NCBI GenBank assembly: GCA_963836905.1
Contig: CAWIKY010000004.1
Location: 62,001-126,000 of the forward strand
Source of the DNA: CAWIKY01 sp963836905
Lineage (GTDB): Bacteria; Pseudomonadota; Alphaproteobacteria; Caulobacterales; Hyphomonadaceae
Direction of reading: 5' to 3'
Length of the DNA: 64,000 nucleotides
In this document: positions 23,828 to 34,140 of the stretch, piece after piece
How positions within the stretch are numbered: position 1 is the stretch's first letter
Layout: each line of letters opens with the position of its first letter
Program-made: the position numbers and the translations under genes
The notes under the pieces: generated by a model
Database searches by the model: none
Seen by the model: only the letters and a program-made list of their open reading frames with translations
What the model was told of the DNA's origin: nothing

Positions 23828-24743
23828 CTACCCCCGCTCAGGCGTCCAATCACGTTGCGACCAGCCCTTCACGAAGGATTTCAGGTCGCCAGAAGGCTTG
23901 TCGGGCAGCATCACCGTCAGCTTCACATAAAGATCGCCGGGAGCATCCTTGACCTGCACGCCCTTCTTTTTGAGGCGCAGGACAGACCCCGTGTTGGACC
24001 CTGAGGGCACGTTGAGAGACACCCGCCCGAGGGGCGTTTCCACCTGAACCTTGGCCGCCCTCGACCGCTTCTGCCAGCGAGACCGCCAGCCCCATGCGCA
24101 GATCATTCCCATCGCGCGTGAAGGTCTTGTGCGGACGGATGGTGACCTCGAGCAGCGCATCTCCGGGAGGCCCGCCGCCCATGCCCTGCTGACCTTGCGA
24201 GCGCAGACGCAGGGTCTGCCCGGACTTCAGGCCTGCAGGGATCGAGACATCGAGCGAGCGCCCGTCCGCCATCTGCAGGCGACGGCGCGCACCGGTGACA
24301 GCGTCCATGAAGTCAATATCGACCGAATAACGTATGTCGCTGCCGCGAAACTGCGGCTTGGAGCGTCCACGCCCGCCGCCGAACATGCCGCCGAACAGGT
24401 CTTCGAACGCTTCCGGACCACCAGGCCCCTGACCGCCGCCGCGACCTCTGGGCCCCCACGGGCCCTGCGCGTCACCCGGACCGCCGCCATAACCACCATG
24501 CGCGAAGCGTGCCCGTTCCTGACCTTCCTCGTCGATCTCGCCGCGATCATAGCGGGCTTTCTTCTCCGGGTCGGACAAAAGATTGAACGCAGCCGTCGCC
24601 CGCTTGAAGCGGTCGCCAGCGACTTTGTCGTCACCTCGAACATCCGGATGATCGGTCTTGGCGATCTTCCGGTAGGCTTTCTTTATATCGGCAGCATCAG
24701 CGCCTTTCGGCAAACCGAGCACACCATACGGGTCCCAACTCAC
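23828..24743 (-). pseudogene. DnaJ/CbpA-type co-chaperone, one frameshift
   Basis: The intact part has an N-terminal J domain with the HPD motif (KTDHPDVRGDD), a Gly-rich linker of about 50 residues, and the first peptide-binding C-terminal domain (DIDFMDAVTGARRRLQM, GLKSGQTLRLRSQGQ). After VSLAEAVEGG the frame changes: the natural continuation, AKVQVETPLGRVSLNVPSG up to GWSQRDWTPERG, lies in another frame. One extra base near 24056 explains it. There is no zinc-finger region, so it is CbpA-like rather than DnaJ. As written, the protein would end in about 65 unrelated residues. Real decay and sequencing error are both possible. Confidence 0.85.
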
Positions 24744-24979
24744 GCTGCGTCCTGAATTTCGCGGGCTTTATTGTGCTGGATAGAACTTAAGGACGCACGC
24801 CGCGCTTTCAAAGGCCAAGGCCCGAAACCGTGAAAACGACCTCTCGGAAACGCGACGTGACAAGATGGCCGACCTTTACTCTCTTTAATTCGGGCTCGCA
24901 TCTTGACCATCACGCGAATCGCGGGGCATTCAGGGATCGAAGGTTGCACCTGACCTTCGGGGAAACTGGGGAAATACTC

Positions 24980-25297
24980 ATGAAGACGACATTCGCCGCC
25001 GGTCTCGTTGCCGCCACTTTTGCTATCGGTGCCTGCACCTCGACCACCAAGGTCAGCACCGTTCAGCCGACCGACAACAAGCTGACCTGCTCCGAACTGG
25101 AGGCCGAATTTGCCAAGCTGGATTCCGTGATGGAAGAAGCTGATGACAACAAGGGCGTGAACACCGCCAACGTCGCTGCCGTCGTTCTGTTCTGGCCGGC
25201 CGCTGTCGGCAACTACATGGACGCCGACAAGGCGCAGGACATGGTCGAGAAGCGCCGGTCGCACCTCATGACCATTTACAACGACAAAGGCTGCTAG
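24980..25297 (+). CDS. Small lipoprotein of unknown function
   Basis: The 105-residue product has a lipoprotein signal ending in the lipobox IGAC (MKTTFAAGLVAATFAIGAC). The mature part has one conserved-looking helix (CSELEAEFAKLDSVMEEADDNKG), a hydrophobic Gly/Pro segment (VAAVVLFWPAAVGNYMDADKA) and two further Cys. ATG 24980 is preceded by GGGGAAATA and begins exactly at the signal peptide. It is followed by a strong terminator. Confidence 0.8.
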   Translation: MKTTFAAGLVAATFAIGACTSTTKVSTVQPTDNKLTCSELEAEFAKLDSVMEEADDNKGVNTANVAAVVLFWPAAVGNYMDADKAQDMVEKRRSHLMTIYNDKGC

Positions 25298-25323
25298 GAC
25301 CTGATCCGGCAGTTTTGAGACAG

Positions 25324-25355
25324 AAGGCCGTAGCGGAAACGCTGCGGCCTTTTTC
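25324..25355 (+). terminator. Rho-independent terminator
   Basis: AGGCCGTAGCG-GAAA-CGCTGCGGCCT has ten Watson-Crick pairs and one T-G pair with a GAAA tetraloop, followed by TTTTTCT. It ends the lipoprotein transcript and lies at the convergent 3' end of the GTA cluster. Confidence 0.93.
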
Positions 25356-28300
25356 TATGCGGCTGCGACGTGCGTCTCTGCGGACGCAAAGCCGGTACCG
25401 GGCGAAACAGCCCTGACTGCAAAGCTGACCGGCGCAGTTGTAACGCCGTCTTCTGATCGGTGCGTGGCGGTATAGATGACAGAGACGTCCGGTGTCTGAA
25501 GCGTTCGACGGACGACGCCGTCCTGAACCACCTCCACACTGAACGACTGCGCGTCGGACAGGGCGGCCTCACCGCTCCAGTCATCACCTGCGCTGTGAAG
25601 GCGGGGCGTCCAGGACAGTGCGATATCGCCGCTCGCAAGAGACATCGCGCGAACATGCGCGGGCCGGAGCGGCATCTGTCCGCGATATCCGGTGAGCGCC
25701 TCCCCCTGCCAGCCCTCAATGCCCGGATGCATCGGCACTGTCCGGTAGCTGACAAACGTGCCTGCTTCGGCGGGCAGGATGTCGCCAAGCTGCTTCGTCG
25801 CCGGTGAGGAAGAGAAGACGCGCACCCGCTTCCGCACCCAAAGCTGCAAGATCTTCGGTGCCGCCAATACCGCAGACGAAGATCGATCAGCCGCCAGCGC
25901 GGTTTCGTGATCATCTGCGCACACGCAAAGCCGAAGACCATCCAGCCATCCGGCGTTTCGAGCGCGCCGCGATTGACGCCCGCGAGCACATCGCAGCGAC
26001 CGGCAGACGAAAAGCCCAGGCCTGCGGTTTCAACCTCAGAGGCTGCGTGTCGCTAGCCAGCGACCGGCGCTTGCGGGCGCAAACGGGGTCAGCAGGCGCG
26101 CAATGGAAGCGGGCGCGTTGAGGCTTGCACGGCGTGTCAACGGAACGCCATTGCCACCGGCTTCGATCTCCAGCGGACCGCGCCACGGACTGGCGAACGC
26201 AGCGATCACCGGTCGCAGGTCGACGGCCTCTCCGGGAAGCGGTGCCAGATCGGCGATGATAACATCGGGGCGCGCGGCGAGACCGGCAGGGCCTGTCACC
26301 ACAGCCGGTTCACCATCTGCAAGACCAGCAAGGCCGGTGACGGGCACCAGCTCCAGCTGCAGTCCGAGGTTTCGCTCGACCACGCCGACCCGCCAGACCT
26401 CACCCGCCATCTCCAGCATCGCTCCAGCCGGAACATCAGCAAGCGGTGAGAAAGACAGCGTGGCAGAGCGGGACGCCTCGCGCGACCGGGCGAGCAGTGC
26501 GTCTGCCAGAGCCGTCGCTTCGCCCGCCGTCATCACCAGTGGCAGCGAGACATGCGCTTCACGGTCCGCGCCCGCATAGTCGCCGACCCGTACGCTGGCA
26601 GGTTCGAAGGCCGCTTCAGCGTCGATATAATCGAGCGTCAGGCCGCGCAGGGCATGATCGGTCAGTGTGCGTGACCGGCTGATCTGCGGTCCGCCGTCCG
26701 GCGCGGCAAGCAATTGCCTCTGATCGACCAAGACCGCAGCACCGGTCTCTCTATTGGCAGCGACAAGCCCGCCTTCGGACGCAACCAGACGCACGGCAAA
26801 GGCTTCCGCCAGAGGGGCGATCACATCGCGGACACGCTGAATGCCGCGAATGGCATAGCCGTGGACATCGCCAATGACAGCCGAGACGTCGATGGCGAAC
26901 CCCGCCGCGAGCGCGCTGTCCACAATGATTGCGGCAAGCGAAGAGCGCGCTGCCCGTCCGTTCAGCCAGTGGCCGCGTGCCCAGTTGTCGCCGTCCGACC
27001 AGACATCGCTGCGGGCGGGAAATGCCGGAAAGGGTCGCGCATCCCAGCACCAGACCGAAAGCCCGGCCACCATCGGATCTTCGCTCCAATAAGTGTCAAA
27101 CGCGGCAATCAGAGCGGCCTGTATCGCATCATCGCGCGTTCCGGCAGAATATGGCGGCAGGCCGCTTTCGGAAGATTTGGGGTCGTAGAAGAGGTTCGGC
27201 GCGTTTGCGCCCTTGTCGATCGCCGCACATCCGATTTCCATGAAGCGGACAGGCTTGGCGGATGGCAGATAGGCAGTCGGCGAAGCGCTCCGCACCCCGC
27301 CCGGACGCGCATGATGAGGGCTGGACCACCAGCTGGCGATGTCCTTGACGCGAAAGACCCAGTCCTCGCCATAAGCGGTATCGATGATCAGCGTTCGCGC
27401 CTGCGCATCGCGGTCTGCCGGACTGGCATAATACCAGTCATAGCCTTCGCCGCCCTCGACCTGCGCTGCCAGATAGGCCGGATCGTGCGGGCTTTCCCAT
27501 TGTGCGGCATCGAGATGAGCGCTCCCGTCGCGCCAGTCACCCATTGGCGCGTACCAGTCCACACCGATGAAATCGACATTCGGATCGGCCCAGAACAGGG
27601 TCCAGCGGGAACAGGACATCGCCGGAGCCATCACCCGGAACATACGCGCCGTACTCGGTCCAGTCGGCAGCGTAGGAGATGTCGGTGTCCGGCCCGAGCA
27701 GGGCACGCACCTCCGCCGCCAGACGAACCAGATGCGCCGCTGCCGGAAAGCCACCGGCCTCGTCACGCGCCTGCGTCAGACCGACAAGTTCAGAACCGAG
27801 AAGGAAGCGTGTGACGCCGCCCGCCGCCTTTGCCAGAGCCGCCTGATGCAAGACAAAGCGCGACCAGCTCCAGTCCGCCGGGCCGGTATAGGTCACGCCA
27901 GCACTGGTCACCCCGAACATAGATGCAGTCGCGGTGCCGAAGAAGGCGTCCAGTTCGGCGCGGCAAGCTGCGGTCTTGTCGCTGGCTGCCGGTCTGATGC
28001 GACCGCGCCACGGAAAAGCGGCTTGTCCGGCTCCGCCATGGGGGTCGGGCAAGCCATTACCGGGCGGAATATCCATCAGCAGGAACGGCGAATACGTGAC
28101 CGACAAGCCGCGCGCTTTCAGCTCTTCGATGCAGGCGATGATTGAGGCGTCAGATGGTGTGCCGCCATAGCTGGCATGGCCATCCGCGCTCTGACTGATC
28201 AGATGCGCGCCCGCCCGGTCAACGCCTCCGCCGCGCCAGTCCTGTGGCAAGGTAAGCTTCTCGCGCGTCTCAACGCCGGGTCTTACCTCGCATTGCCCGG

Positions 28301-29163
28301 CCCGCAGATCACCGCCGAACCAGCACACCACCAGCGAGACCTCCCCGACCAGCGGCAATTCGGCCTGCAATTGATCGAGGCTGCGAAGCAGATCCGTCTG
28401 CCCGGTTCCCGGTATGTACGTTCTCGACGGTCTCGACGCCCGGAAAACTGACGCGCCGAACGGGCACGGGGCTGAGCACAGCCTCGCCACTGCCCGGTAT
28501 CAGGTTCACCGCACGCACGCTGCCCGCCAGTGAGGCTGTGCCCGGCCGGTCTACAGGTCGCGACACTTCAAAGGACAATTGCGGCAGACGGGCCCCGAAA
28601 TCGTCCAGCGGAAAGTCTTCAAAGACGATGTAAGCAAGACCGCGAAAGGCAGGCGCGCTTCCTTCGCTGGCAACAATCAGCGGGTCGGGGCTTTGCGTTT
28701 CGCTGCCCGTATAAAGCCGCCAGTTCAGGCCCGAAAGATCGAGTAATTCGCCATTGGCCCAGACCCGGTCAATGCCGGTGACGACACCTTCGCAAAGCCC
28801 GACCGCCAAGCTGATCTTGTAGGAATAACCGGTCGCCCGCGGGCTGCCCTTTCCGCCGATGGCACGTGTGGTCTTGCGTTCTTCAAGACGGCTCGCCCAG
28901 ATCACCTGCCCGCCGATGCGCATCCGTCCGAAGATGCGCGGCATGCCTGCCCCTTCGCGGCTCTCCATGATGTGCAGACTTTCGAGCCGTGGACCTTGCG
29001 AGACCGGCCCGGCCAGAAGCGCGTCCAGAGACGCTCCGGCCAACCCGCCGAGCGCGCCGCCGATGGCTGCGCCGGAAATAGCCGGTCCGATCAGCGGCAG
29101 ACCGTTCGGGAGCAGGGCCGCGCCAAGCCGCGCGCCTGCAGAGGAGAAGACAAGCTGGGCCAT
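25355..29163 (-). pseudogene. GTA host-specificity/baseplate protein (g15-type), five frameshifts
   Basis: This is the large tail-tip protein of RcGTA-type particles, about 1,260 residues when frames are joined. The N-terminal part (MAQLVFSSAGARLGAALLPNG) leads to RIFGRMRIGGQVIWASRL. The middle is a glycosidase-like TIM barrel (WADPNVDFIGVDWYAPMGDWR, MEIGCAAIDKGANAPNLFYDPKSSES split around the Lys). The C-terminal part contains LGIGGTEDLAALGAEAG. The reading frame changes near 28422, 27597, 26038, 25872 and 25793. Each is explained by one extra base, and the joined sequence has no other stop. As written, no full-length protein can be made. Confidence 0.85.
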
Positions 29164-29166
29164 TGG

Positions 29167-29604
29167 TCAGTCCTTTGAAATGCCGGGAAATGCGAAGGCG
29201 CCGCAAAGCCTGCGCTGCCACCAGGGAACAAGACGCGTTTCGACCACCGCATGCCCCCAATAGGCATGGAGAATGGCGTGCGGACTAGAGATGATCGCGC
29301 AATGGCGGGCAGGCGCGCCGGTCGCCATGCGAAAGAGCAGCACATCGCCCGGACGTGCCGTGCTGATTGCCAGTTCGGAGAGATGGCGCTGCATGGCTGC
29401 AAGCAGCAAATCATCGCCCGTCAAATCGCTCCAGTCCGCGCCATAGGGCGGCAGCGCTTGCGGTTCGCGGCCTATGACACCGCGCCAGACACCGCGTATG
29501 AGGCCCAGACAATCGCAGCCTTCACCCTTCACGCTGGCCTGGTGACGAAACGGCGTGCCGCGCCAGCTTCGCGCCTCGGCAATGATCTCGGCCCGACTGC
29601 TCAT
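29167..29604 (-). CDS. GTA NlpC/P60 cell-wall peptidase (g14-type)
   Basis: This 145-residue NlpC/P60 fold enzyme of the tail tip presumably cuts recipient peptidoglycan during DNA entry. The catalytic Cys lies in GEGCDCLGLIRGVWR and the His in PARHCAIIS, with a third polar residue near HAYWGHAVVE. The start overlaps the g13-type stop by four bases, and the stop is three bases before the g15-type start, as in other clusters. The frame is intact. Confidence 0.92.
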   Translation of the reverse strand: MSSRAEIIAEARSWRGTPFRHQASVKGEGCDCLGLIRGVWRGVIGREPQALPPYGADWSDLTGDDLLLAAMQRHLSELAISTARPGDVLLFRMATGAPARHCAIISSPHAILHAYWGHAVVETRLVPWWQRRLCGAFAFPGISKD

Positions 29605-30218
29605 CGCTCGATTCCGCGCGACCCGCCGGAGGTATCTCCGCCCGGCCCCGCGATGACCGCGTCATTGCCGGGCATGTGCGGGAAACCGCGAAAGTTCTCG
29701 CTGTTGGCAAAAACATCGCGGCAGGTGGCGAAACGCTTGTCGCAGACCGCTTGCGGCGCATCTGCAAGGCTGACCCCGCAGCGCGTATCGCCAAGAGCCG
29801 CATCGCAGCGACGGCCATAAACCCGGCCAATCGTTCGCTCCAGCGCGTTCTTCTGCGAGATGAGCGAGACGCTGAAAACCCCGCCGCCGGTTTCGATGGA
29901 CGAGAGATAGCCCGACCAGAGCCAGCTCGCCCTGTCCGGGTTCTGCCAGTCGACCTCAAGAATGCGCACCGCCGCGCCGTCCCAGAGACCGGCATGCACG
30001 TCGTCATCGGTCAGCCCCGCATGATCGAGCGCGCCCTCTATATCCAGAGGTTCAGGGGCCAGCCCGGTTGTGTGGCGAATGGCGGAACGGGTCAGCGCCA
30101 GTCCCGGCGAATAGCGCGCACCGCCGACGATACATTCGCGGTCGTGATCGGTCGCGCGCAGTATCGCGCCGTCCGTGCGGGTAAGCGTCCAGCACTGGCA
30201 GAGGGTCGTCACGCTCAC
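29601..30218 (-). CDS. GTA tail hub protein, DUF2163 (g13-type)
   Basis: The 205-residue product has the N-terminal DUF2163 domain (TLCQCWTLTRTDGAILRATDHDR, split by a Cys pair) and the C-terminal Cys-containing DUF2163 tail (GRRCDAALGDTRCGV, then CDKRFATCRDVFANSENFRGFP). The four C-terminal Cys and the NFRGFP motif are typical of the family. It forms part of the baseplate hub. It overlaps both neighbours by four bases. Confidence 0.92.
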   Translation of the reverse strand: MSVTTLCQCWTLTRTDGAILRATDHDRECIVGGARYSPGLALTRSAIRHTTGLAPEPLDIEGALDHAGLTDDDVHAGLWDGAAVRILEVDWQNPDRASWLWSGYLSSIETGGGVFSVSLISQKNALERTIGRVYGRRCDAALGDTRCGVSLADAPQAVCDKRFATCRDVFANSENFRGFPHMPGNDAVIAGPGGDTSGGSRGIER

Positions 30219-30847
30219 GCCGCGCGCTCGCGCACTTCAATGATCGGCAAAGGCGCAAGGCGACGGCCACCTACGCCGACCGGCTCCATGGTGAGGGCAT
30301 CAGTGTCGAAGCGGACCGGAACGTGAAAGGCAAACCCCGCCGTCACGACGGTTCCGGCTGCGGGCGGCGTTTCCAGCGTGAGCCGCCCGGTTGCGGCATC
30401 TAGCGTAAACGCGCTCGTTTCTGCGCCGTCGACAGCTATCCGGACAGAACTGGCAACGGGCCGTGTGATGGTGCGGACGATGCCGCCATCTGTCTTGCGC
30501 AACGCAAAGACCGTGCGCGCACCGTCGCCGGTTCCCAGCGCTTCATCGAACGGGGTAATGTCTGCACCTGCCGCTGCACTCGTCTGATCGAACGGGTCGG
30601 CAAAGCGAAAGCCGCGCAGCCGACCGCGACGCGCATTGAAAAAGTGCGCCAGCAGACTGGCCTCGCCCGCAGCGAGGGGCGGCGAGATGATCTCCCAGCG
30701 CCGCATAGGCCCCGCATGAGGACTGTTGCGGACTTCGTGTCCGGAGACCAGTTTTACCACTTGCGTGGTCCAGACCGGTCCGCCGCGTGAGCCATAGCCC
30801 AGTGGAAGCTCCAGCAGGATATCATCGAAGCCCTGATCCGCGCTCAT
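30215..30847 (-). CDS. GTA distal tail protein, DUF2460 (g12-type)
   Basis: This 210-residue DUF2460 protein has family markers FDDILLELPLGYGSRGGPVWTT near the N-terminus, RRWEIISPP, FNARRGRLRGFRFADPFDQ and, near the end, AFHVPVRFDTDALTMEP. It links the tail tube to the baseplate. Four-base overlaps with the genes on both sides show the compact GTA operon layout. The frame is intact. Confidence 0.93.
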   Translation of the reverse strand: MSADQGFDDILLELPLGYGSRGGPVWTTQVVKLVSGHEVRNSPHAGPMRRWEIISPPLAAGEASLLAHFFNARRGRLRGFRFADPFDQTSAAAGADITPFDEALGTGDGARTVFALRKTDGGIVRTITRPVASSVRIAVDGAETSAFTLDAATGRLTLETPPAAGTVVTAGFAFHVPVRFDTDALTMEPVGVGGRRLAPLPIIEVRERAA

Positions 30848-31152
30848 TGAAACCGGCTCCCGCGACCGAGCAGGCTTGCCAGCCGCCGCGCCGTCTCGTT
30901 CTGCGATGGCGGGGCCGTTTCTTGTGGAGACGCCGAGAGGCCGACGCCATCGAGCAGGCGTTCGGTTCCGAGCCGCGCCAGATCGGCGAGGATATCGTCG
31001 ACCATTCCGGAAAAGGAGAGCGTGCCGGACCGCGCAGCCCTCTCAAGAGCGGATTCGATCCGCCCGGCTGCGCGTTCATAGGCGTCGGCCAGCGCTTCAG
31101 CCTCGCGACGGGCAATTTCGGAGTCGATGCGGCTATCCGGGGTATTGGTCAT
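30844..31152 (-). CDS. GTA tape-measure-like protein (g11-type), very short
   Basis: This 102-residue, helix-rich protein occupies the tape-measure position. The core ERAAGRIESALERAARSGTLSFSGMVDDILADLARLGTERL (split here for reading as GRIESALERAARSG and MVDDILADLARLG) matches the C-terminal part of GTA tape-measure proteins. The Rhodobacter capsulatus counterpart is about twice as long. There is no room for a longer frame because the start overlaps the g10-type gene by four bases. Either the tail is short or the N-terminal part has been lost. Confidence 0.75.
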   Translation of the reverse strand: MTNTPDSRIDSEIARREAEALADAYERAAGRIESALERAARSGTLSFSGMVDDILADLARLGTERLLDGVGLSASPQETAPPSQNETARRLASLLGRGSRFQ

Positions 31153-31430
31153 GGTGCGTCTCCGGTCATGGCTGCGGGCGCGGCAAGCGCCGCCGTCAGC
31201 AGGCGGGTGAGAAGAGCGAAGGCCGCTTGCGGGTCGAGCGCGGCGGCCTTGCGTCTGGCGATTGCAGGGTCGGCCCCGTCACCGCGCAGCGCCGCTTCCA
31301 GAATGAAGACGACATCGCGCGCTGACAGGCGTTTGAGGCGAATGGCGAGCTCGGCAAGACTGGTGCAGCCAAGACCGCGTTCGATCTCGCTGAGCGCAGA
31401 CAGAGTGAGCCGTGGGGTGAAATCAGTCAT
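31149..31430 (-). CDS. GTA g10-type protein (tail assembly)
   Basis: The 93-residue product starts MTDFTPRLTLSALSEIERGLG and continues with LAELAIRLKRLSARDVVFIL, the pattern of the GTA gp10 family (likely tail assembly chaperone). The start overlaps the major tail gene stop, and the stop overlaps the tape-measure start. The frame is intact. Confidence 0.85.
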   Translation of the reverse strand: MTDFTPRLTLSALSEIERGLGCTSLAELAIRLKRLSARDVVFILEAALRGDGADPAIARRKAAALDPQAAFALLTRLLTAALAAPAAMTGDAP

Positions 31431-31879
31431 CGCCGCCGCCCGCCGTCTGGGAGGTGAAGACCAGCGCACCGGCGCTTTCCAGCGTCAAGGTGAGGCTGAG
31501 CGGTTCCAGAGCTGCGCCGCCAAGAACAAGAAAGGCGATCCGGAACGGGCCCTGCAGCAGACCCGCCCCTGGCAGCTCCACCTGCCAGTCGGTTGCTTCT
31601 CCGGCGAAGAACAGAGCCTGTACCCGGCGCTCGGCGGCGCTGTTGCGCAGAAGACCGGTGCCGGTGAGAACCGCGCGTTTCAGTCCCGGCAGGTTCAACG
31701 CTGTCCGCCAGCCATGCGTATCGGTGGCGCGCGTGGCGTCGGCACTTTCGGCCTGCAGGGAGAGGCGGCGTGTGGTCAAACGGGCCAGTGGCACGAACAT
31801 ACTTCGTGGTGCCTGACGCAACGCTGATGAGGCAGGCGGCAGCAGGCTGTGCGCCCGCACCTTCAAGCGGCGCGCTCAT
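31423..31879 (-). pseudogene. GTA major tail tube protein (g9-type, TP901-1 family), one frameshift
   Basis: The C-terminal two thirds read LTTRRLSLQAESADATRATD, ALFFAGEATDWQVELPGAG and LTLTLESAGALVFTS, clear TP901-1 major tail protein features. The start (MSAPLEGAGAQPAAACLIS, then GTTKYV) lies in a different frame that overlaps the preceding gene by four bases. One extra base near 31795 joins the two. An internal Met in the C-terminal frame cannot give a complete protein. Confidence 0.78.
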
Positions 31880-32304
31880 GCCGCCACCTCCGCGATCACC
31901 GGATCGATCAGCGCCCGAAGGCGCAGCACGGCGCGAAATGTCGTGCCGTCGCGGGTCAGGAAGACATCGCCAAAGACGGCGTGAAAGATGACCAGCCGGT
32001 GCAATGCCAGCGGTCCGATGCCGCCGGACAAGGCTTCGCGCACCAGAGCCAGCAACCGCCGGGCCTCCTCACGCCCACCGGCCCGGCAGGTGATCTCCAC
32101 CGACAGACGATGCTCCGTCAGACCATCGGGGCGGGCCTCATCGGAGGGCAGGCTGCCAATGCCGGTCTCAAGATAAGGAAAGGCGCAGCGGGCTGGCTTG
32201 TCGGAATAGATGCGCGGCGGCGTGCCAAAGGCAGCGATCAGCGAAGGCGCGTTGCGCAAGACCTCCAGTACACGCGCCTCAACTGCCTGTTCGGGGCTGG
32301 TCAT
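31876..32304 (-). CDS. GTA tail terminator, DUF3168 (g8-type)
   Basis: This 142-residue DUF3168 protein contains ARVLEVLRNAPSLIAAFGTPPRIY at the N-terminus, ETGIGSLPSD, LSVEITCRAGGREEARRLL, and FRAVLRLRALIDP at the end. It caps the tail tube at the head side. It overlaps the head-tail connector gene by four bases, leaving no room for a separate g7-type head-closure gene. Confidence 0.88.
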   Translation of the reverse strand: MTSPEQAVEARVLEVLRNAPSLIAAFGTPPRIYSDKPARCAFPYLETGIGSLPSDEARPDGLTEHRLSVEITCRAGGREEARRLLALVREALSGGIGPLALHRLVIFHAVFGDVFLTRDGTTFRAVLRLRALIDPVIAEVAA

Positions 32305-32867
32305 ATCCGCAGCTCCCGGAACGGCGCGACCAGACCGGCCACCAGTTCGGAGACCGAGATGTCGCCCGGGCGTCCGTCGCGGACCTCATAGAAATGCGCG
32401 GTGAGGGCGAGCACCGCATGGGCAAGATCAGCGGGAATGCTGTTGGCACCGGCAAACCCGGCATCGAAGACGAGCTCGATTTTCTCGCCGTACGCGCCCG
32501 GCCAGGGCCAGACCCCGCTTCGCAGGACAAGCGTACGTCGGTCTTCCAGTGCGACATTGCCGGTATGGTCCGAGACAATGCTGCCATCGGTGGCAATGAT
32601 CCGTACCGAGACAATCGCCGAAACGGGCCGGACCGGCAGGCTGAAACGGCCACTTTCCAGCGCGGGGGATGGCCAGCGGTCGAGCGTGAGCTTCAGGCGA
32701 CGCGGCATCAGTGCAAGCCGCGCGGCCCCCTCGATCCGGGCACGGGCAGCGGCGATGAGCGAGGCCAGAATGGCGTCTTCGGTGTCGCTGCCAATGCGGG
32801 CATGAGCCTTGGCCTCGGCAAGGCTGACCGGTTCACCGGCAGGCGGTGTTATCAAGGTGAGTGTCAT
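32301..32867 (-). CDS. GTA head-tail connector, gp6-like (g6-type)
   Basis: The 188-residue product is of the phage gp6/HK97 connector family: PPAGEPVSLAEAKAHARI at the N-terminus, DAILASLIAAARARIEGAARLALMPRR (in two helices), FDAGFAGANSIPADLAHAVLAL and a C-terminal AGLVAPFRELRI. It forms a ring under the portal. The frame is intact. Confidence 0.9.
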   Translation of the reverse strand: MTLTLITPPAGEPVSLAEAKAHARIGSDTEDAILASLIAAARARIEGAARLALMPRRLKLTLDRWPSPALESGRFSLPVRPVSAIVSVRIIATDGSIVSDHTGNVALEDRRTLVLRSGVWPWPGAYGEKIELVFDAGFAGANSIPADLAHAVLALTAHFYEVRDGRPGDISVSELVAGLVAPFRELRI

Positions 32868-32905
32868 TTTTGCTGTTCCGGTGGCGGCTAAGGACGTAGG
32901 CGTCG

Positions 32906-32926
32906 TCCGCCGACTTGATCGGCGGA
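32906..32926. repeat. CTTGA-loop palindrome inside the GTA cluster
   Basis: TCCGCCGA-CTTGA-TCGGCGGA is a perfect 8-bp stem in the gap between the capsid gene and the connector gene. It is the only sizeable intergenic gap within the GTA structural genes and could reduce read-through from capsid to tail genes. Confidence 0.8.
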
Positions 32927-32964
32927 TCTCGCTGTTCGGGTCAGATGGCGCGGTCAGGCGGCAC

Positions 32965-34128
32965 CTAGCTCTCGGAAAACTTCATCAGTTTGATCGCATC
33001 GAAGTTCTGGACCCCGCCACCGACACGCTTGGTCGTGTAGAAGAGGACATAGGGCTTGGCCGAATAGGGGTCGCGCAGCACCCGTGCACCCTGCCGGTCG
33101 ACGATGAGATAACCGCGCCCGAAATCGCCGAAGGCAATCGCATGGGCGTCCGACGCCGATGTCCGGCATGTCCTCGATCTCGGTGACCGGATAGCCAAGC
33201 AGGCTGGCCGCTTCGGTGCCCGTGCCGGGACGGAAGATATACGCACCCGTGCCGTCCTTCAGCTTGCGCAGGGTAGCAAGCGTGCGCCGGTTCATCACGA
33301 AGCGGGCGGCAGCGCGAAACTGCGGCTTCACCGAATAGACGAGATCGATCAGCTTCTCGACGGCCATTCCCGCGGCAAAGGCTCCGGCGGCTCCGGACGC
33401 CAGATAGCCGAGCTTGCCCCAGACATGGGAGGCTTCGGCCACGGTCTCATAGGCCAGAAAGCCCTTCGGCCTGTTGGTGCCGTTGCCGGAGACGAATGCC
33501 GTGCTTTCCTGCGCGGAGAAAGCGTCCTGAACCTCGGAGGCCAGCCAGTCGTCAACGTCCAGATAGGCGTCGTCGAGCAAGGTCTGTGTTGCGGCGGGCA
33601 TGGCGTAAAGCTCGGCAGCGGGAAACTCCAGCAGCGAGAGGCTCGGCGCGGTGGTTTCGCTACGCGCACCGGCTTCGGCCACCCAGTTGGCGGACGATCC
33701 AAGGCTGACAGGCTTGCGGAAGACGTTCGCGCCGGTCTGGCGAACTGAAGCAATGGCGCGCATCGGACTGGTGGCGGCCAGCCGTGCCTCGATCAGCCGG
33801 TCAAGCTCGGCCGGGGCCAGATAGCCGCCTTCGCTGTCCGTGCCGGAATTGAGCGCCTTGGTATCGAGACGGGAAAGACCCTCGTCGCGGCCGGAACGCA
33901 GCCAGGTCTGCCAGGCCGGATCAACCGGTTCGCTGGCCTGCGAGGCCGGTGCGCCATCGCTGCGGGCCACGCGAAGCGCCAGCCGGTCAAGCGCCGATTT
34001 GGTCTCGGTCAGGGCGGTATCGAGCGCGGCAAAGCGGTCGTCCGCGCCTGTCCCGGCCTCGTCGATCACGGCTGCTGCTCGGGCGCGGCCTTGGTCTCGA
34101 TGTCATTGGTCTGCATATCAGGCTCCAT
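32965..34128 (-). pseudogene. GTA major capsid protein (g5-type, HK97 fold), two frameshifts
   Basis: The main frame reads from a coiled-coil delta domain (FAALDTALTETKSALDRLALRVAR) through LNSGTDSEGGYLAPAELDRLIEA and NWVAEAGARSETTAPSL to LLGYPVTEIEDMPDIG. The correct C-terminus (SDAHAIAFGDFGRGYLIVDR to AIKLMKFSES) is one base out of frame, with an extra base near 33154. The family-like N-terminus METKAAPE-type (MQTNDIETKAAPE from 34116) is also out of frame with the body near 34075 (net loss of one or gain of two bases). As written the protein would end in about 65 unrelated residues. Confidence 0.85.
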
Positions 34129-34140
34129 GTGTCTGAAGCG

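Noticed and set aside
26038..26045. prfB-like +1 recoding at CTC TGA in the GTA tip gene
   Set aside because: The stop in the zero frame resembles the prfB site, but there is no upstream Shine-Dalgarno-like element, and four other +1 changes in the same gene have no stop codon at the site.
31423..31879. Programmed frameshift in the tail gene
   Set aside because: Tail chaperone genes of some phages use -1 slippage at homopolymeric sites. This break is a +1 change in the tail tube gene without a slippery sequence, and many non-phage genes nearby show the same kind of break.
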